NCBI RefSeq assembly: GCF_047308265.1
Contig: NZ_JBKQWY010000003.1
Span: forward strand, 248,001-312,000
Direction of reading: 5' to 3'
Origin: Maricaulis sp047308265
GTDB taxonomy: Bacteria > Pseudomonadota > Alphaproteobacteria > Caulobacterales > Maricaulaceae
Length of the DNA: 64,000 bases
Part shown: positions 32,490 through 42,628 of the stretch, in pieces
How the letters are laid out: each line of letters begins with the position of its first letter
Numbering within the stretch: position 1 is the stretch's first letter
Program-made: the position numbers and the translations under genes
The notes under the pieces: generated by a model
Databases searched by the model: none
What the model saw: the letters and a program-made list of their open reading frames with translations, nothing else
Told to the model about the DNA's origin: nothing

Positions 32490-34436
32490 ATGTCACAGAC
32501 CCAACGCTTTGCCATTCCGGAAGATCGCCGCACCACGGCGCATATCACCGCGGATCGTTACGCCACGCTTTCACGCGAAGCGCTGGACAGTCCGGATACA
32601 TTCTGGGCGCGCGAGGCCGGTCGTCTGGACTGGATGACACCGCCCACCCAGATCTCGGACGTGTCCTGGGACACAGATGATCTGCATATCCGCTGGTTTG
32701 CCGATGGTGTGCTGAATGTCTCGGTCAATTGCATCGACCGGCACCTGCCGGACCGGGCCAACGACACGGCCATTATCTGGGAGGGCGATGACCCCGCCGA
32801 TGATGCTCACATCACCTATCAGGACCTGCATGATCATGTCGCGCGGCTGACCAATGGTCTCAAGGCCATGGGCGTGAAAAAAGGCGATCGGGTCACACTC
32901 TACATGCCGATGATCCCGGAAGCCGCCTACGCCATGTTGGCCTGTGCCCGCATGGGCGCCGTACATTCAGTGGTGTTTGGCGGTTTCTCACCCGACGCGC
33001 TGGCGGGGCGTATTTCCGATTGTGAAAGCCGGTTTGTCATAACCGCCGACGAAGGTGTCCGCGGCGGTCGGCCGATACCGCTGAAACGCAATGTCGATGA
33101 AGCAGCGCGCATTGCGGGCGGTGTCGACGGCGTGCTGGTTGTCAAACGCACCGGTGGCGAGATCGCATGGGAGACCGGACGCGATCACTGGTATCACGAA
33201 CTGACCGCAGGCCTTCCCGCCCAGTGCGATCCCGAGCCCATGGCCGCCGAGGACCCGCTCTTTATTCTTTATACCTCGGGTTCGACAGGCAAACCCAAAG
33301 GCGTGTTGCATACCACGGGCGGGTATCTGGTCTGGGCCTCGATGACCCATGAATACGTGTTCGATTACCGCCCGGGTGAAATCTACTGGTGCACGGCCGA
33401 TGTCGGCTGGGTCACCGGGCACACCTATATTGTCTACGGACCGCTCGCCAATGGCGCGACAACCCTCATGTTCGAAGGCGTGCCCACCTATCCCGGCCCG
33501 GATCGTTTCTGGCAGGTGGTCGACAAGCACAAGGTCGAGATCTTCTATACCGCGCCCACAGCCATTCGTGCGCTGATGCGCGAGGGCGACGCCCCCGTCA
33601 AACAGCATGCACGCACCAGCCTCCGACTGCTGGGAACGGTGGGAGAGCCTATCAATCCGGAAGCCTGGCTCTGGTATCACCGCGTGGTGGGTGAGGAGCG
33701 CTGTCCAATCGTGGATACCTGGTGGCAGACAGAGACGGGCGGCGCCCTGATCACCCCCCTGCCCGGCGCGACCGAGCTCAAACCCGGCTCAGCCTCCATG
33801 CCCTTCCTGGGCGTCGAGCCCGCCCTGGTCGATCATGACGGCCAGTTCCTGCCCGACACCGGAGCGGTGGAAGGTAATCTGGTGATCAAACGCTCCTGGC
33901 CGGGTCAGATGCGTACCGTCTATGGCGACCACCAGCGTTTTATCGACACCTATTTCTCCACCTATCCCGGCCTCTATTTCACCGGAGATGGCGCACGCCG
34001 GGATGAGGACGGCTATTGGTGGATCACCGGCCGGGTGGATGATGTCCTCAATGTTTCCGGTCACCGCCTGGGCACTGCGGAAATTGAAAGTGCGCTAGTC
34101 GCTCACCCTGATGTCGCCGAAGCCGCCGTGGTCGGCTATCCGCACGATATCAAGGGTCAGGGCATTTATTGCTATGTCACCTTGATGGGCGGACGTGAGG
34201 CCGCCGAAGACGATGTCCGGACCCTGCGACAATGGGTGCGCCATGAGATCGGACCGGTGGCCACCCCCGACCTCATCCAGTTCACCACCGGCCTGCCCAA
34301 GACCCGCTCGGGAAAGATCATGCGGCGTATTTTGCGCAAGATCGCGGAGAATGAATTCGCGAATCTGGGGGACACATCCACGCTCGCGGATCCCGGTGTG
34401 GTTGATTCTCTCATCGCCGGTCGCCTCAACCGGTAA
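32490..34436 (+). CDS. acs: Acetyl-CoA synthetase
   Basis: 648 aa, the standard Acs length. Activates acetate through acetyl-AMP to acetyl-CoA in the cytosol. FILYTSGSTGKPKGV is the ATP loop, DVGWVTGHTYIVYGPL and DTWWQTETGG line the acetate pocket (the Trp limits it to short acids), YFTGDGARRDEDGYWWITGRVDDV is the hinge motif, and GLPKTRSGKIMRR carries the lysine acetylated by Pat-type enzymes. Divergent from the his operon; with aceA and aceB it supports growth on C2 compounds or fatty acids. Confidence 0.97.
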   Translation: MSQTQRFAIPEDRRTTAHITADRYATLSREALDSPDTFWAREAGRLDWMTPPTQISDVSWDTDDLHIRWFADGVLNVSVNCIDRHLPDRANDTAIIWEGDDPADDAHITYQDLHDHVARLTNGLKAMGVKKGDRVTLYMPMIPEAAYAMLACARMGAVHSVVFGGFSPDALAGRISDCESRFVITADEGVRGGRPIPLKRNVDEAARIAGGVDGVLVVKRTGGEIAWETGRDHWYHELTAGLPAQCDPEPMAAEDPLFILYTSGSTGKPKGVLHTTGGYLVWASMTHEYVFDYRPGEIYWCTADVGWVTGHTYIVYGPLANGATTLMFEGVPTYPGPDRFWQVVDKHKVEIFYTAPTAIRALMREGDAPVKQHARTSLRLLGTVGEPINPEAWLWYHRVVGEERCPIVDTWWQTETGGALITPLPGATELKPGSASMPFLGVEPALVDHDGQFLPDTGAVEGNLVIKRSWPGQMRTVYGDHQRFIDTYFSTYPGLYFTGDGARRDEDGYWWITGRVDDVLNVSGHRLGTAEIESALVAHPDVAEAAVVGYPHDIKGQGIYCYVTLMGGREAAEDDVRTLRQWVRHEIGPVATPDLIQFTTGLPKTRSGKIMRRILRKIAENEFANLGDTSTLADPGVVDSLIAGRLNR

Positions 34437-34652
34437 ACTCGCGCAAACCCTTCAACTCACGCGAGAAAGCGGAAGCACACAAACGCCCCTATTTCGGGCA
34501 AGCCCGCTCGGCCGCAACTGGGCGTGGTCCTTTTGTGGTACTCTTGGGAAACTGCGTGCAGATTAAGACACTTAGACGGAATATTTCTATTCATTTTATG
34601 ACGCCGTCCGGTATGACTCTCGCTGTCAATTGTTTGGGGCGTGCACATCACC

Positions 34653-35015
34653 ATGAGCGTACATATCGAGGCTGACGGAGATGCCATGTATCTCCGCATT
34701 GTCTATTCGGACACGATACTTCTGACCGATATCGATCAGGCGCTGGATGAGCTGGCGGCACACCTGTCCGGCTCCAACCGGCCCGTACTTGTCGACTGGT
34801 CCGAAGGTGCGCTGAGTATTACGCACGCGGAATTCATGGGCCGGCTGGACGACTGGTTTGATCGACTGGGATCGGGCCTGCAGGTCGCCATGGTGTTCAA
34901 TGCCATCAGCCAGCGCGACCAGTCCATGCTCACCGATACCAAGAATTTCCTGAAAGGCGGTGGTGTGCGCACGTTCACGGATCGCGACACCGCAGAAAAA
35001 TGGCTGACCGCCTGA
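34653..35015 (+). CDS. SpoIIAA-like (STAS/SEC14-type) protein
   Basis: About 120 aa, cytosolic. Strand-helix alternation with a short core like the SpoIIAA-like family (PF11964): an opening strand pair MYLRIVYSD, helix ALDELAAHL, strand PVLVDWSEG, then a C-terminal FTDRDTAEKWL helix, which is typical of this group. The family binds small hydrophobic ligands or acts in signalling; no specific role known. Start uncertain: GTG 34641 and ATG 34653 are in frame and GGGG lies just before the GTG. It stands alone between acs and aceB. Confidence 0.7.
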   Translation: MSVHIEADGDAMYLRIVYSDTILLTDIDQALDELAAHLSGSNRPVLVDWSEGALSITHAEFMGRLDDWFDRLGSGLQVAMVFNAISQRDQSMLTDTKNFLKGGGVRTFTDRDTAEKWLTA

Positions 35016-35096
35016 CCCTGCGAGAAGGACCGGCAGCCAGCCTGAGTGTCCCGGAGGCATCACACCTGATCGCTCAAGGAGTGATGATCGAGATCA

Positions 35097-36737
35097 TTAA
35101 AGCTCGTCTTCGAACTCGGTCAGACGCATGGGCGTCTTGAGAGACCCTGTCAGCACGTCATAGGCCGGCTGGGTCAGGAATTCCTCGAAATCCTCCGACA
35201 TCACGAGGTCCCGCAACAGGCCGGTGGCGGTCTCGATGCGCAGTTTCAGCGCGTCATTGCCGTCGGCCTCTGCCTTGATGCTCTGCGCGATCTCGGCAAT
35301 ACGGCCCTCGAGATAGTCAGCCGTCAGGGCTGTGCCACTCTCGGTCTGGGCGCCATAGGTCCGCCACTGCCACAACTGGGCCCGGGCGATCTCGGCGGTG
35401 GCCGCATCTTCCATGAGACCATGGATCGGCACAGCACCGCGCCCACCAATCCAGGCGGCGATATAGCGAATTGCCACATCGATATTGCCATCCACGCCCG
35501 CATCGGTGATCGCGCCTTCAGGTGCTTCCAACAGCTGACGGGCCGAGACCGTGCTGACGACCTCTTCATCAATCTGATTGGCCCCTTTCATATGCGTGTC
35601 GAAGACATCCATGGCGATCGGAACCAGATCGGGATGAGCCACCCAGGTCCCGTCATGACCGTCGGTCACTTCGCGCAGCTTGTCCTCACGCACTTTGGCG
35701 CGGGCTGCCTCATTGGCCTCGGCATCGCCCTTGACCGGAATGAAGGCGGACATGCCCCCCATGGCGTGGGCGCCCCGACGATGGCAGACCGAAATCACGC
35801 GTTTTGAATAGGCCCGCATGAAAGGCACCGTCATGGTCACCGCGGAACGGTCGGGAAGGATGTGACCGGGATGCGCACGCAGCCGCTTGATATAGCTGAA
35901 GATATAGTCCCAACGACCGCAGTTCAGCGCGACAATGTGATCCTTCAGCTCGTACAGGATCTCGTCGAGCTCAAACGTCGCCGGCAGGGTCTCAATCAAC
36001 ACGGTGGCACGGATCGTGCCCAGCTCCAGTCCCAGCAGGTCTTCGGCATGGCGGAAGACCAGATTCCACAACCGAGCTTCGTGGCGGTTTTCCAATTTGG
36101 GCAGATAGAAATACGGACCGGTGCCGCGCTCCTTGAGCGCGTCGTGATTGTGGAAGAGATAGAGGCCGAAATCGAAGAGGGATCCGGACACCGGCACACC
36201 CCCGACACGGACATGACGCTCGTCGAGATGCCAGCCGCGCGGACGTACAATCAGGGTCGCCGCATTGGAGTTAACGCTGTAGCGCTTGCCGGATTTGGGA
36301 TCTTCGAAATCGATCTCGCGACGAATGGCATCGCGTAGATTGATTTGGCCAGAAACCATGTTTTCCCAGATCGGCGTGGACGCGTCCTCGAAATCGGCCA
36401 TGAAACAGCGCGCGCCGGAATTCAGGGCGTTGACGACCATTTTGCGGTCGACCGGGCCGGTGATTTCCACGCGGCGGTCTTGCAGGTCATGGGGGGCCGG
36501 ACGGACCTTCCAGTCCGCAGCCCGGATGTCGGCGGTTTCGTGCGGGAAACACAAAACCGCACCCTGGTCGAGTTCAGCCTGGCGCTCCTTGCGGCGACGC
36601 AGCAGGGACTGGCGACGGCGCTCGAACCGACGGTGCAGTTCGGCAAGAAAGCTCAGGGCGTCGTGAGAGAGAATGTCCCGATAGCCGGGCTCCAGCGGGC
36701 CCAGAATATCAACGCCGCTCGGCGATACATGTGTCAT
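35097..36737 (-). CDS. aceB: Malate synthase A
   Basis: 546 aa, isoform A size. Condenses glyoxylate with acetyl-CoA to malate. The signature CFMADFEDASTPIWENM, RPRGWHLDERHV, GPYFYLPKLENR, and VLIETLPATFELDEIL with metal-binding Glu residues are present; GHDGTWVAHPDL and the C-terminal acid-base Asp region follow. It lies 85 bases downstream of aceA on the same strand and is likely co-transcribed with it as the glyoxylate shunt operon. Confidence 0.96.
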   Translation of the reverse strand: MTHVSPSGVDILGPLEPGYRDILSHDALSFLAELHRRFERRRQSLLRRRKERQAELDQGAVLCFPHETADIRAADWKVRPAPHDLQDRRVEITGPVDRKMVVNALNSGARCFMADFEDASTPIWENMVSGQINLRDAIRREIDFEDPKSGKRYSVNSNAATLIVRPRGWHLDERHVRVGGVPVSGSLFDFGLYLFHNHDALKERGTGPYFYLPKLENRHEARLWNLVFRHAEDLLGLELGTIRATVLIETLPATFELDEILYELKDHIVALNCGRWDYIFSYIKRLRAHPGHILPDRSAVTMTVPFMRAYSKRVISVCHRRGAHAMGGMSAFIPVKGDAEANEAARAKVREDKLREVTDGHDGTWVAHPDLVPIAMDVFDTHMKGANQIDEEVVSTVSARQLLEAPEGAITDAGVDGNIDVAIRYIAAWIGGRGAVPIHGLMEDAATAEIARAQLWQWRTYGAQTESGTALTADYLEGRIAEIAQSIKAEADGNDALKLRIETATGLLRDLVMSEDFEEFLTQPAYDVLTGSLKTPMRLTEFEDEL

Positions 36738-36821
36738 GGCATTTGCCTCCTTTCGGGATCAAAGCCGGGACGGACAGGCAGTCTGACGGACCTGCCCGCC
36801 CCGGGCCTCGGTCACGACTGC

Positions 36822-38114
36822 TTATTCAGCAGCCGTGGTGAACTGGGCGGTCTCGGTGGATTCACCCATGGCGGTGGTGGATGCATTACCGCCGGAAATG
36901 GCCAGGGAGACCTTGTCGAAATAGCCGGTACCCACTTCGCGCTGGTGGCGCGTGGCGGTGTAGCCATTGACCTCGGAGCCGAACTCGGCCTGTTGCAGCT
37001 CGGAATAGGCGCCCATGCCGCGATCCTTGTAACCGCGGGCCAGTTCGAACATGCCGTGGTTCAGGCTGTGGAAGCCGGCCAGGGTGACAAACTGGAACTT
37101 GTAGCCCATGGCCCCCAGCTCGCGCTGATAGGTCTCGATCGTGGCCTTGTCGAGATTGGCTTCCCAGTTGAAGGACGGGGAGCAGTTATAGGCCATCATC
37201 TTGCCCGGGAATTCCTTCTGGATGGCTTCAGCAAAACGCTTGGCCTCTTCCAGATTCGGCTTGGACGTTTCCCACCACAACAGGTCGGCGACCTTGGCAT
37301 AGGCGAGACCGCGCTTGATGCAGTGTTCAACACCCATGCCCTGTTTAAGACGGAAGAAACCTTCCGGTGTGCGACCGGCGTCGAAATCAATGAATTCATG
37401 ATCACGCTCATCAATGTCGGAATTGATCAGCGTGGCCGATTCCGCATCCGTACGCGCCACAGTGATGGTCGACACACCCATGACATCAGCGGCCAGGCGG
37501 GCGGCGGCGAGATTTCGCTCATGCTGTGCTGTGGAGATGAGGACCTTGCCGCCCAGGTGACCACATTTCTTCTCGGCCGCGACCTGGTCCTCGAAGTGAA
37601 CGCCTGCAGCGCCGGCTTCGATAAAGGCCTTCATGATCTCGAAACAGTTGAGCGTGCCGCCAAAACCGGCTTCGGCATCGGCCACAATCGGAGCGAACCA
37701 GTCGCGCGCGGCTTCTCCGTTTTCAGACACTTCGACCTGGTCGGCGCGCTGCAGGGTGCGATTGATCTTGCGCGCCAGCTCGGGGGCAGAATTGGCCGGG
37801 TAGAGCGACTGGTCCGGATACATGGCACCCGCCGTGTTGGCGTCCGCCGCGACCTGCCAACCGGACAGATAGATGGCTTTCAGACCGGCGCGAACCATTT
37901 GCATGGCCTGATTGCCCGACAGCGCGCCCAGGGCATTGATGAACGGCTCGGTCTTGAGCAAATGCCACAGCTTGTTGGCACCGCGCTCGGCCAGGGTTTG
38001 CTGGATGAGAACAGAACCGCGCAGGGCCAGAACCTCTTCCGGCGTGTAGGGGCGCTCGATACCGTCAAAACGGCCTTCCGGGGCATTCGGGACCAGATCT
38101 GCAAACGTCGTCAT
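36822..38114 (-). CDS. aceA: Isocitrate lyase
   Basis: 430 aa. Splits isocitrate to glyoxylate and succinate. Lys-Lys-Cys-Gly-His at 182-186 holds the catalytic Cys184; FEDQVAAEKKCGHLGGK, TDAESATLI, and NCSPSFNW are all conserved. ATG 38114 is the family start; upstream in-frame codons run into the promoter region. A palindromic site near 38223, shared with the divergent regulator gene, probably controls it. Confidence 0.97.
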   Translation of the reverse strand: MTTFADLVPNAPEGRFDGIERPYTPEEVLALRGSVLIQQTLAERGANKLWHLLKTEPFINALGALSGNQAMQMVRAGLKAIYLSGWQVAADANTAGAMYPDQSLYPANSAPELARKINRTLQRADQVEVSENGEAARDWFAPIVADAEAGFGGTLNCFEIMKAFIEAGAAGVHFEDQVAAEKKCGHLGGKVLISTAQHERNLAAARLAADVMGVSTITVARTDAESATLINSDIDERDHEFIDFDAGRTPEGFFRLKQGMGVEHCIKRGLAYAKVADLLWWETSKPNLEEAKRFAEAIQKEFPGKMMAYNCSPSFNWEANLDKATIETYQRELGAMGYKFQFVTLAGFHSLNHGMFELARGYKDRGMGAYSELQQAEFGSEVNGYTATRHQREVGTGYFDKVSLAISGGNASTTAMGESTETAQFTTAAE

Positions 38115-38222
38115 GATGACCTCACTGTGTATTCTTGTGTGACGAATTGTTGGATACAGCTTGTCAAAGAGCATGGTTAAGGTCGACAGCCCCTTGTATA
38201 TAAAGCGGACACGGTGTATTTG

Positions 38223-38253
38223 ATTTACAGTGTAAATTTGTTTTTCTGTAAAT
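38223..38253. promoter_or_regulatory. ATTTAC/GTAAAT operator between aceA and its regulator
   Basis: ATTTAC (38223-38228), AGT, GTAAAT (38232-38237) form a perfect inverted repeat; another GTAAAT half site lies at 38248-38253, exactly 16 bases after the second. It lies in the gap between divergent aceA and the RamB/ScfR-type regulator gene, 24-54 bases before the regulator ATG. Confidence 0.6.
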
Positions 38254-38276
38254 CATCCATACAAAGCCGCTCTGTC

Positions 38277-39710
38277 ATGCCCCAGGATGCCCGCCCTCTT
38301 GAAAAGATCTTTGCCGGTGCCCGACTGCGACGCCTGCGACGCGAACGCGGCCTCACCCAGGCCGATGCAGCGGCTGCCCTGGGGCTGTCGGCGAGCTATC
38401 TCAACCTGCTTGAACGCAATCAGCGCCCGGTCACCGCGCGGGTTCTGCTCTCGCTGGCCGATACGTTTGATGTGGATGTGCGCACGTTCGCCAATGAAAG
38501 TGACCGCCAGCTTCAGGCGGACCTGCAGGAAGCTGCCGCCGATCCGCTGCTCAGCACCATGGAGCTGGACCGGATGGAGTTGAACGAGCTGGCCGATGCC
38601 CATCCGCGGATCGCCGAAGCCTTCGCCAAACTCTATCAGAGCTATCGTGAAACCACTGCTGCAACAGCAGATCTGGCCACACGCATGTCCGGTCCGGCTG
38701 CCGCGCTGGGCGGACCCGGTGCCATACTGGAAAGCGTCCGGGATGCGCTGGATGCCCGGCAGAATCATTTTCCGGAACTGGAAGAGGCCGCCGACACCTT
38801 GCGGGCGCGCATCGGGCTGAAAAACCGCAACCGGGATGGCCTGCTGGCCGCCTATCTCCAGGAAACCCAAGGCTTCGCTGTGCGCATTCTGGACGAGGAG
38901 ATCATGGCCGGTGCCCGCCGCCGACTCGATTTTCACGGTCGCCGCCTTCTGCTGTCTGAAGCCGTGCCCCATGTCTCGCGCGCCTTCCACATGGCGGTGA
39001 CACTGGCCACCCTGGAACAGGGCGCGCTGCTTGAAGAGCTCGCTGAAGCGGCTGACCTGCCCTCGCCCGAAGCACGCAAACTCTATCGCATCGGCCTGTC
39101 CAATTATTTCGCCGGCGCCTTGTTGATGCCCTATGACGATCTGCTCCAGGCCGCAGAGACCACACGGTATGATCTCGATCGTTTACAGCGTCGGTTTGAG
39201 GTGAGTTTCGAACAGATCTGCCATCGCCTGACGACGCTGAACCGGAATGGAGCACGGGGCCTGCCCTTCTTTATGATTCGGGTGGATGCCGCCGGCAATG
39301 TCTCGAAACGCTTTGGCGGCGGAATCATCTCGTTTGCCCGGTCAGGCGGTGGCTGTGCCCGCTGGAATCTGTACGACGCCATCTCCACACCCGAACGCTA
39401 TCGGGTGGATGCCCATGAATTGCCTGACGGGATGAAATTCCTGTCCATTGCGCGCGGCCAGATCAGCGAGGCCCCGACCGGCCAACCGCCCGTGGTGCAC
39501 GCCATTGTTCTGGGCTGTGAGTGGAGCCATGCCGGACGGATTGTGCACGCCGACACCCTGACCGGTGCGGATCCGAGCCCTGTCGGCATCACCTGCCGGT
39601 TATGCGATCGCGATGATTGTGCGCAGCGCGCCTTCCCGCCCCTCAATCGCAAGCTGGAAATGGACCCGCATCTTCTAGGCGCCTCACCCTACGGCTTTGG
39701 CGACAACTAG
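38277..39710 (+). CDS. RamB/ScfR-type transcriptional regulator (XRE plus short-chain acyl-CoA regulator domain)
   Basis: 477 aa. XRE helix-turn-helix over about 10-65 (LRRERGLTQADAAAALGLSASYLNLLERNQRP), then an IrrE/DUF955-like region (about 170-330) with FHMAVTLATLEQ, and a C-terminal DUF2083 with a CRLCDRDDCAQRAFPP cysteine cluster. This architecture is that of RamB (glyoxylate and acetate genes in Corynebacterium) and of PrpC-type regulators in Proteobacteria. Lying divergent to aceA it is the candidate regulator of the glyoxylate shunt. ATG 38277 is chosen to begin at the conserved XRE head. Its stop shares CTAG with the next, convergent gene. Confidence 0.85.
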   Translation: MPQDARPLEKIFAGARLRRLRRERGLTQADAAAALGLSASYLNLLERNQRPVTARVLLSLADTFDVDVRTFANESDRQLQADLQEAAADPLLSTMELDRMELNELADAHPRIAEAFAKLYQSYRETTAATADLATRMSGPAAALGGPGAILESVRDALDARQNHFPELEEAADTLRARIGLKNRNRDGLLAAYLQETQGFAVRILDEEIMAGARRRLDFHGRRLLLSEAVPHVSRAFHMAVTLATLEQGALLEELAEAADLPSPEARKLYRIGLSNYFAGALLMPYDDLLQAAETTRYDLDRLQRRFEVSFEQICHRLTTLNRNGARGLPFFMIRVDAAGNVSKRFGGGIISFARSGGGCARWNLYDAISTPERYRVDAHELPDGMKFLSIARGQISEAPTGQPPVVHAIVLGCEWSHAGRIVHADTLTGADPSPVGITCRLCDRDDCAQRAFPPLNRKLEMDPHLLGASPYGFGDN

Positions 39711-42532
39711 GCGCGTTTGCGCTTGCGCGCCTCAGCCCCGTCAGGACGACGGTCCCGCGCGGCCAGACGCCCGATGGTGCGCCCCAATTGTTCCGGATCA
39801 ATGGGTTTGGACAGGTGAGCATCAAAACCCTGCTCCAAACGCCGTGTCACCTGGTGGGTCATCACGTCGGCGGTCAGGGCGATGATCGGCAAGGGGTCGC
39901 GCTTTTCCTCAACCTCCCACAGCCGGATCCGGGTCAGCGCTTCTTCGCCGCCCATGACCGGCATGTGGATATCCATAAGGACCAGATCAAAGGCTTCGCG
40001 CTGGACCGCCTCGACGGCCTCCTTGCCGTTTTCCACTTCCACGACCGTTGCCTCAAGCTGATCAAGAAAGGCCTTGAGGACAATACGATTGGTCAGATTA
40101 TCCTCGGCCGCCAGGATTTTGAGACCGGTATTGGGCATGACGCCCGCACGCGCTTCGGCTTCCTGACGGGTGACGGCTTCCTCGTCCGCCATCAATAGCG
40201 GCAGATCGAGATGGAAGGTCGTCCCCTCGCCCAGCTTGCTGACAACCTTGACCTCTCCGTCCATGACCTCGATGAGACCGCGAACAATCGACAGCCCCAG
40301 CCCGGTCCCGCCGTAATATCGGGTCACAGAGTTGTCGGCCTGCACGAATTTCTCGAACACACGCTCGACCTGCGCCTCAGACATGCCAATCCCGCTATCC
40401 TTTACGGACAGGCGCAGACAGCCCTTGCGAGGGCTGCGTTTCAGGCAGAGTTTCACAGCCCCCGCATGGGTGAATTTGAACGCATTGGAGAGCAGGTTAT
40501 TGATGATCTGGCTCAGCCGCTCCGGATCTCCCATCCGCCAGGAGGCCTTGGCCGACAGCGCGTTTTCCACGTCGAAGTCGAGGTGTTTCTCCTCGGCTGC
40601 CGGCTGATGAAGCGCCGCGATCTCTTCGAGCAACTGATTGAAATCAAACGCACGAACAGACAGTTCGATATGATCCGCCTCGATCTTCGACAAATCGAGT
40701 ATATCATTGAGCACCTGCTGCAGGGCCCGGCCGGACCGCACGATCAGTCCGACCTGATCCTCGACATCCTTTGGCAGGTCACGCTCGGCGAGCACACGCG
40801 CCATGCCTAAAATGCCGTTCATCGGTGTTCGGATCTCATGGCTCATATTGGCCAGGAATTCCGACTTGGCGCGGTCCGAGGCTTCAGCATGCTGGCGCGC
40901 CTCTACGAGACCGGAGATATCACTGATTGACCCCGCCATGCGGATCGGTTTGCCATCCGCAAAGGTCGCCCGGCCTGCGCCCCGGAACCAGCCATACGCA
41001 CCATTCTTGCGACGCAGCCGGAACTGGGTCTCATACGCTCCCTTGCCACGAAAATGCCGGTCAAGCTCGCGCTCAACCTTCTCCTGGTCATCCGGATGCA
41101 GCCGGTCCTTCATAAAATTGACCGTGTGTTCCAGCTCGTCGGGTCGGTAACCGAGGATCGCGCCCAGTCGCGGAGAATGCCAGACCTCACCGGTCCGCAT
41201 GTTCCAGTCCCAGAAACCGTCATTGGACCCGTCAATCGCGAGGGCGAACCTCTCCTCACTCAGCCGCAGCCGCCTGGCCTGGTCATCCAGGCGACGCTCG
41301 GTGTCTTTCACACTCGAGATATCGCGTGCGATCCCCAGAATAAAAGGCTCGCCCGCCGCATTCTCGAACCGGATCTTGCGAGTGAGGAGTGTGCGCTGAC
41401 GGCCATCAGGAAACTGGATCTGCTCCTCCACTTCAGACCATCCTTCGCGCAAGGCCCGCTTGTCTTCCGCCAGAAACGCGTCGCGCTCCTCCTCATCATA
41501 TTGCTCCAGCGTCGTTGTGCCCACGACGTTGTCTCGAACGTCCTCTGGATAGAGCTCGAGAAAATGCTCATTGGCCTGGACGATGGTGAAATCCTGATCC
41601 TTCACAAACAGGATGTCGGGCAGATGACTGAACATCAATTCCCGGAAACGATGGCCTTCCTCGGCCCGTTCCATCTCCTGTAAACGGTCATGATCGGCCA
41701 GCTTGCGGCGATATCGCTCCTCGGCCTGGGCATTGAGCACGGCCATCAGGGCGCCCGTGATGGCCAAACCCGTCAACAGGACCAGAAGGGCCACACGCCG
41801 CGCCAGCCCCATGGCGTCGGCCTCCTCGGGATAGAGAACAAGGGTCCACGACTGACCTCTAAAATCGAGCTGGCCCACGCCCTGAACATCCCGGTTCTGA
41901 ACATCGCCCGTACCGATCAGAACCTCGCCATTCTGGATCACGTTCAGGCTGTAGGCGTCGAGACGGCGATCATCCAGCGCAAGATTGACCATGGATTGCA
42001 GGTCCACAACGCCCAGAACCAGACCACCCGGCTCTCCATCTGTGTCCAGAACCGGAAAGAAGGCCAAAAACCCCGACCCTCCCTGAACAAGATCAACAAC
42101 CGGGGTGATATAAGATTGCCGCGTCGCGACCGTCGATCTCAGGGCCAACGCCCTTTGCGGTTCAAAGGTCAGGTCCAGACCGACTGCGGCCTCATTGCCC
42201 TCAAGCGGTGTCACACGCTCGACGCGATAGTCGGAATTGGCCCATTCAATCGCCAGGATTTCCGGAAACTCCTCCAGAATAAACGCTGTTTCAGCCTGCC
42301 ATTCCGCGTCCGACAGACCGCCCTCGCGGCTCCAGCGATGCGCCAGCCGGTCCAGACTGCTGGTGAGAAAATTCAGCCTCTGCCTGAGCTCGCCTTCCGC
42401 TGCGCCGGCCAGATAATCGATCGTTCGGCGGTTTTCCGTGTTGAGATGAGCCCATGTATACAGCGCCGCAACCAGGAAGATGCCCGCACTGAGCACACCG
42501 GCCAACAAGACTTCCAGACGCGGTATTCGCAT
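39707..42532 (-). CDS. Hybrid sensor histidine kinase with CHASE-like sensor, PAS domains and receiver
   Basis: 941 aa. Order: transmembrane helix (about 9-30); periplasmic CHASE-like sensor (about 35-250); second helix (about 253-275); two PAS domains (about 300-420 and 430-555) joined by coiled coil; HisKA with the phospho-acceptor in FLANMSHEIRTPMNG; HATPase with NNLLSNAFKFT, DSGIGM and GGTGLGLSI; receiver with Asp in DLVLMDIHMPVMGG. No HPt domain is present, so phosphotransfer must involve another protein. Convergent with the RamB-type gene; no cognate regulator is adjacent, so its signal is unknown. Confidence 0.93.
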   Translation of the reverse strand: MRIPRLEVLLAGVLSAGIFLVAALYTWAHLNTENRRTIDYLAGAAEGELRQRLNFLTSSLDRLAHRWSREGGLSDAEWQAETAFILEEFPEILAIEWANSDYRVERVTPLEGNEAAVGLDLTFEPQRALALRSTVATRQSYITPVVDLVQGGSGFLAFFPVLDTDGEPGGLVLGVVDLQSMVNLALDDRRLDAYSLNVIQNGEVLIGTGDVQNRDVQGVGQLDFRGQSWTLVLYPEEADAMGLARRVALLVLLTGLAITGALMAVLNAQAEERYRRKLADHDRLQEMERAEEGHRFRELMFSHLPDILFVKDQDFTIVQANEHFLELYPEDVRDNVVGTTTLEQYDEEERDAFLAEDKRALREGWSEVEEQIQFPDGRQRTLLTRKIRFENAAGEPFILGIARDISSVKDTERRLDDQARRLRLSEERFALAIDGSNDGFWDWNMRTGEVWHSPRLGAILGYRPDELEHTVNFMKDRLHPDDQEKVERELDRHFRGKGAYETQFRLRRKNGAYGWFRGAGRATFADGKPIRMAGSISDISGLVEARQHAEASDRAKSEFLANMSHEIRTPMNGILGMARVLAERDLPKDVEDQVGLIVRSGRALQQVLNDILDLSKIEADHIELSVRAFDFNQLLEEIAALHQPAAEEKHLDFDVENALSAKASWRMGDPERLSQIINNLLSNAFKFTHAGAVKLCLKRSPRKGCLRLSVKDSGIGMSEAQVERVFEKFVQADNSVTRYYGGTGLGLSIVRGLIEVMDGEVKVVSKLGEGTTFHLDLPLLMADEEAVTRQEAEARAGVMPNTGLKILAAEDNLTNRIVLKAFLDQLEATVVEVENGKEAVEAVQREAFDLVLMDIHMPVMGGEEALTRIRLWEVEEKRDPLPIIALTADVMTHQVTRRLEQGFDAHLSKPIDPEQLGRTIGRLAARDRRPDGAEARKRKRA

Positions 42533-42628
42533 GAGGCCCTCCCCGGATCACCTATGGAATCGCTCCAAATAAAGTAGCTCATAAAAACCATAAAATACCT
42601 GACACATTCTTATTTTCAGTCATATTTC

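Noticed and set aside
34437..34652. Possible terminator or small RNA after acs
   Set aside because: Only short 5-6 bp stems (CTCGCG/CGCGAG; CGGGC/GCCCG) without T tracts are seen.
36345..38180. A 611-codon open frame on the plus strand
   Set aside because: Antisense to aceB and aceA, including the isocitrate lyase catalytic motif.
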